Both the position numbers and the translations under genes were made by a program. DNA of 64,000 nucleotides from Malus domestica (taxonomy: Eukaryota > Streptophyta > Magnoliopsida > Rosales > Rosaceae). The stretch covers positions 7,101,501 through 7,165,500 of the forward strand of contig NC_091677.1 of the NCBI RefSeq assembly GCF_042453785.1, in the 5' to 3' direction. This document shows positions 59,731 through 64,000 of this stretch, in pieces (the stretch's first letter is position 1; the number at the start of each line of letters is the position of its first letter). Below the pieces are notes generated by a model that saw nothing but the letters and a program-made list of their open reading frames with translations, did not search any database and was not told where the DNA came from.

Positions 59731-60180
59731 ACCTGGTATTCATGTTGTGTTTTCCGTGTTTGTATCATTTTTGTGTCATACCCGATATCTTAATGAGTCG
59801 TGTCGTGTAATACTTGTTAAAATAAACGGGTAAAATAACCGACCCTAAATCGACACGATAATATTAACAGGTAATATGACCCGACCTATTACCCGTTAAG
59901 GAAAATATATTTTAAACCAATAAATAATCAAATGAAAAACATAATACTAAATAAGTGTGTGTGTGTGTGTGTGAAGGATGGCGAATGATGATGTTTTCAC
60001 TGTGGATTCAAGCTGCTTCTGCTGAATTGATGGATGAATAGTAAAAAGTGATTTTACTATTCATAAATAGTGTCTTGTCGGAATGATTGCTGCTACTGCT
60101 GATGCTGCTTTCATTGTGAAAATCACATGGCTTCTACTGTAGGATTTACATGGGTAAAACTTAAAAATGATTACAAATCA
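59731..60180. other. Repeat-like spacer with (GT)n
   Basis: Starts with GACCTGGTATTCATGTTGTG and contains CCCGATATCTTAATGAGTCG, AACGGGTAAAATAACCGACC and TATGACCCGACCTATTACCCG, a style common to non-autonomous transposons in plants, but no ends could be set. A (GT)9 run lies at 59955-59972. No gene. Confidence 0.45.
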
Positions 60181-63100
60181 TTACATTTTGAATTTTACTA
60201 ATCAAACGAGTCTTGGGCATCCTGGTAATCTGCCCACTTGGCTGGTTGAGACAAAGCGTTTGAAGATTCTAAACTTGGCTCTTCATCATCATTGCGCAGC
60301 AAAGCTGCTTCTGCTATAAGCTTATCTGCCATTTTCATGAGCTGTGAGGATTTCTCTTTCTTTTTCGAACTTGATGTTTTGGAGGATCTGGATAATTTAG
60401 ATTTTCCTTTGAGGGAGGATGAAGGACTAATGTTTGATAAGGATTGGGTATTTTTTGGAATTTCTGGCAATGCCTTTGTTGTTGGTGGTGGAGATACCAT
60501 TGGACCATGTTCAATCAGAAATTCTGATGAGACTAAACTGATAATTTTTCCGTAATCGAATTTATGCCACCATTTAACCCACCGAGCTCTGTAAACTTGA
60601 CCTGTTTCAATCTCGTAATTCCATTTCATGATCCAAGGGACCTTGTATTTTGCCATAAACAATGAAAGAAGAGTGATTCTATCGTCGAAACGGCTTCGGT
60701 CAAACTGCTTTTGGAAACCAAATTAAAGAATTTGCATGAGATCTTCAGGTAGTAAGCTGGCTGTTGGGCCATAGGCTGACCACCAATTGGGAAGCCATGC
60801 TGGAAAGTTTAACCTGAAACTTTTGTAAAATGTGATGAACCAAAAATGACTAAAGTCAGATGTTTGGTGTAAAAATATATTGGTCCATGCTTGAATGTAG
60901 TCAAAATAACTATTTTGTTGTTTGGAATGAGATGATTTGGGGTGTGAAGTTGTTTGGTGTGATAAAGGGGGAGTCTCCATTCCTGTTCACTAAGAAATCT
61001 TCTGATATGGAAAGAATGGTAAAGGATTTTGTTTTGATGAGTGGTGCTATAAATGGGTTTGATAGCAATGCTTTCGGTCTCACTGAGAATTGCTTGATAA
61101 TATTTGAGAGTTTTGAAAGATTCAGTTGGGATATGATGGAAATTTGGGGGTAGATAATTGTTTTGGCTATTTTTTCTGGGGATTGTTTTTTGTCAATATG
61201 ACTTGGTATGTTGAAAAGGTATTTCATTGGGTTTTTCTTGACGTAGGGAGATGTTTTAGCAAAGTTAGGTGTTTTTGGGGTTGAAGGTGATGGCATGGAT
61301 GAATATAGGTCATAAGGACTAGCTAAGGCCGTTTGGTAATTTGGATGGAATTGTCCTACAATTGATTCTAAGGGAGTAAATCTGTTGGTAATGGCTAGGG
61401 CCGATGATGAGGAATCGAGAATAGATTCCTGTTTTACTGGTGGTGGAGGTGGAAGAGTGGCTGGAAGCCTTCTCTGGCTACTGCTGTTTCCTGACATTCT
61501 TCCCCGGCATAAATTCTCTTGTTAAAAACTCTGGGATGCAATTATGGCTGGCTTTAATGTACTCAATTTTAAAATAAAAAATATTTAGTATGACTTGCCA
61601 TCATGCAAAAATCTGTTTAGATGTAATGTTTTGAATATCTTTTTGTAAAACATGTTTTGCAGATTTGCAATCGACACGAACTAAAAATTTTTGATTTAAT
61701 AAATCATTTTGAAATTTGCTAATGCATAATACAATAGATAATATTTCTTTCTTAATAGTACTATAATTAGTTTGTACAGGATTCCAAACTCTTGAATGGA
61801 AACGAACAATTTGTGTTTGTGCAGGATTCCAAACTCCTGAATGGAAACGAACAATTTGTTTAGGAGATTCGGAAGAAGTTTTTTTCTTGAGGATACCTCC
61901 ATAATTGATATCAGATGCATCAGTTTCAACTATCTTAAAAGAGTTGGGAGTTGGAATGCTAAGACAGGGCAATGTCTTAACGTGAGTTTTGATTTGTTTG
62001 ACAATGGAAGTATGAATGGTAGACCATGCTGGAGGATTATCTTTGAGACGATCAAACAATGGTTTACACTGCTGACGAAGATGATGATAGAATTCTGAAA
62101 TATAGTTTAATGATCCAAGGAATCTTTGCAACTGGGTTTTGTCTATAATCTGATCTGGGAATTTATTAGCAAATTGAATGACTCGATCAATAGGTTGAAT
62201 AGTAGATTGGTGGATGTTGTATCCTAAAAATTAAACATTAGTCCAAAACAGTTTGATCTTAGATGCAGAAACAACTAATTCATTGGACTTAATAATTCTA
62301 GCAAACAAATGTAAATGTTTCTAGTGTTCGTCTATTGACTTTGAATAAATAAGCACATCATCAATATAAACAATTGAGAAATAGCTATATCGATTAAAAA
62401 TTTCATTCATAATATTTTGAAATTCACTTGGTGCATTCTTTAGGCTGAAAGACATTACATTCCATTCATAATATCCAAAAGGAGTTACAAAAGTTGTTTT
62501 GTATTTATCATTTTCATGAATTTGAATTTGCCAAAAAACCTGATTTCATATCAAATTTTGAAAAAATAACTGCTTGAGAAAGTCTCTTTATCAAATCTCT
62601 TTTGTTGGGGATTGGATACCGAATCCATTCCAAAACTTCATTCAAAGGTTTGTAGTTAATAACTAATCTGGGAGTTCCTCTTTCTAATTCTGCATTCTTT
62701 TGAATATAAAATATAGGGCACGACCATAGTGACTTGCTTTTCCTAATGATTCCTTTATTAAGAAGTTCTTGGATCTCTGTTTTGCAAAATTTCATAACTT
62801 CTTGACTCATTTGGATTGGTCTGGCCTTAGTAGGGATTTTGGATTCATTAAACTCCTTAATGTAAGGAAGTTTAACAATGTGTTGTGTACGATGCTAAAA
62901 GGCATTGGGAATGTCAGAACAGACTTCATTAATAAGTTTCTTTTGAAAATTATTAATAGTTTCTAACAAAGACTTATTTGTTAGCTGTTCTTCAATTCTT
63001 TTGTGATTAATTTCTTCTTTTAAGAAATTAATGTGTTGTGACTTATTAGTAATCATACTAATAGTTTTTGAAATATTATTTTTCTGTAAATGTATTAGTT

Positions 63101-64000
63101 TTTTGAGATCTATTTCCAGGCAGAACTCAAATGTAACCTTTTGTCCTACGACTCTGGTGGTAATCCTATTGTGATGAACCTTAAAAAGATATATGAGTGC
63201 CAAAAAGGGGAGACCTAATATGACTGGATCTAAAATATTTTATTATTAAAACAAATGGAGTTCTAAAACAAATATTCTTTTGACAAACATGTGCTTTAGA
63301 TATTTCATATTTTAATTGCATTGGCGACTGGTTTGCAACACTAAGTATTTCTGTTGACTTATGAAAATACTTAGTAGGTATTAACCCTCTTGAATATAAT
63401 TCAAGTCTGCACCTGAGTTTATTAAAGCAATTGTTTCTAAGTGAAAATCTTCAATTATTATTTTAATTTTAGAATACCATTTCTGGATTCTTATCTTGTA
63501 TAAAAGACTCAAGACTAGGTCTTGTGTGGAATGTTTACTCAACTGAGTACTTGAAGAGGAACTGCTACTGCATTCTTCTTCGTCAAGTATGACCTGTGAT
63601 TGGATTTCACTAAGACAAGTGCGGACTTCTAGATTTTCGGACTTTAGAAACCTAATTTCGTCTTTGATTTTATTGACTTCTCTTTGGAGGTCTTTAATTG
63701 TGATTTCTTTCTTAGACTTATTAAACCTTTCCAGGGTTGTGCTAAGAGAGATTTTTGGAATTGATTGAGTGTGGCTAGTGCTAGGTTCTTCTGAAGAAAC
63801 TAATTTATTTAGTTTCTAAGTTTTAAGTTCAGGGTCATCGACTTTACTTATTAATTCGATTAGAAGATCCTCTTGGTCTTCTTGTTTATTAAAGACTGAG
63901 GCATTGTTTTTGCAGCAAGCATCGGTGCATCTAACCTTGATGTCTGGAGATGAGCTATTGCTCGATGAATCGTTATCAGAAGAGGATAATTTCAAATCAT
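60181..64000 (-). mobile_element. Endogenous pararetrovirus (Caulimoviridae), broken, runs off the window
   Basis: On the minus strand, in order from the right edge: a coat-protein-side and coiled-coil-like region (63.5-64.0 kb), a protease-like segment (around 63.4 kb, DSGAD-like NSGAD), reverse-transcriptase part (62514-62810 and around it), RNase H part (61601-62131, with an ETDASD-like motif), and a downstream serine/proline-rich region (60198-61497) of unknown function. The RT and RNase H parts resemble Caulimoviridae more than Ty3 or Ty1 elements; no LTRs and no integrase are seen. The layout with an extra gene region after RNase H recalls florendovirus- or petuvirus-like genomes, which is a guess. 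The copy is broken, with several (roughly five or more) interruptions, and is an old fossil. Its left end is near 60181; its right part lies outside. Confidence 0.8.

Overview
The window is plant nuclear DNA: AT-rich, intron-containing genes on both strands, large spacers, and very many small non-autonomous transposons. The Cassandra elements (5S-rRNA-like LTRs), the MITE families and the gene types fit a Rosaceae genome, probably the apple/pear tribe. That assignment is inference from memory of such repeats; no search was run.

Left part (1-30 kb): ordinary housekeeping and regulatory genes. A universal stress protein (USP) gene (5372-6155, +), a leucine-rich-repeat protein gene (6800-9254, -, 697 aa), a mitochondrial frataxin gene (15325-17880, +, five exons) and a group V single B-box zinc-finger gene (28817-29627, -) were each resolved to exon level. 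Just before the USP gene lies an orphan zinc-ribbon fragment of a J-domain-type protein. The frataxin gene ends inside a direct tandem duplication (17174-21918 and 21919-26462). The second unit carries an identical copy of only the last frataxin exon, and several MITE insertions present in one unit but not the other give clean filled/empty sites with 9-bp target duplications.

Right part (33-60 kb): a same-strand cluster of G-type lectin (S-domain) receptor-like kinase genes. Two look complete: one of 1,040 aa at 37206-40989 (At4g03230-like, with an additional WAK-type cysteine-rich segment before the membrane) and one of 816 aa at 55243-58364 (CES101-like). Around them are five broken relatives at 33.6, 41.3-42.9, 47.2-51.9, 52.1-52.9 and 59.1-59.7 kb. 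One is split by a non-autonomous Copia element with intact 5-bp target duplications. An intron-containing tRNA-Tyr gene lies inside the cluster at 46280-46372. This is the birth-and-death pattern known for S-domain kinases.

Mobile DNA: a Cassandra TRIM nested in a SINE, a solo LTR nested in a LINE tail, several Mutator-type and hAT-type non-autonomous elements with recognisable target duplications, two TRIM-like tandem structures, a large (about 2.8 kb) unclassified LTR-like repeat, and at the right edge a broken endogenous caulimovirid (60.2-64 kb, running out of the window).

I did not find a clearly new biological system. The observations most worth a second look are the duplicated terminal exon of frataxin, the lectin plus WAK-type ectodomain kinase, and the well-dated nested insertions. 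Exon boundaries were placed by eye from GT/AG sites, reading frame and family knowledge.
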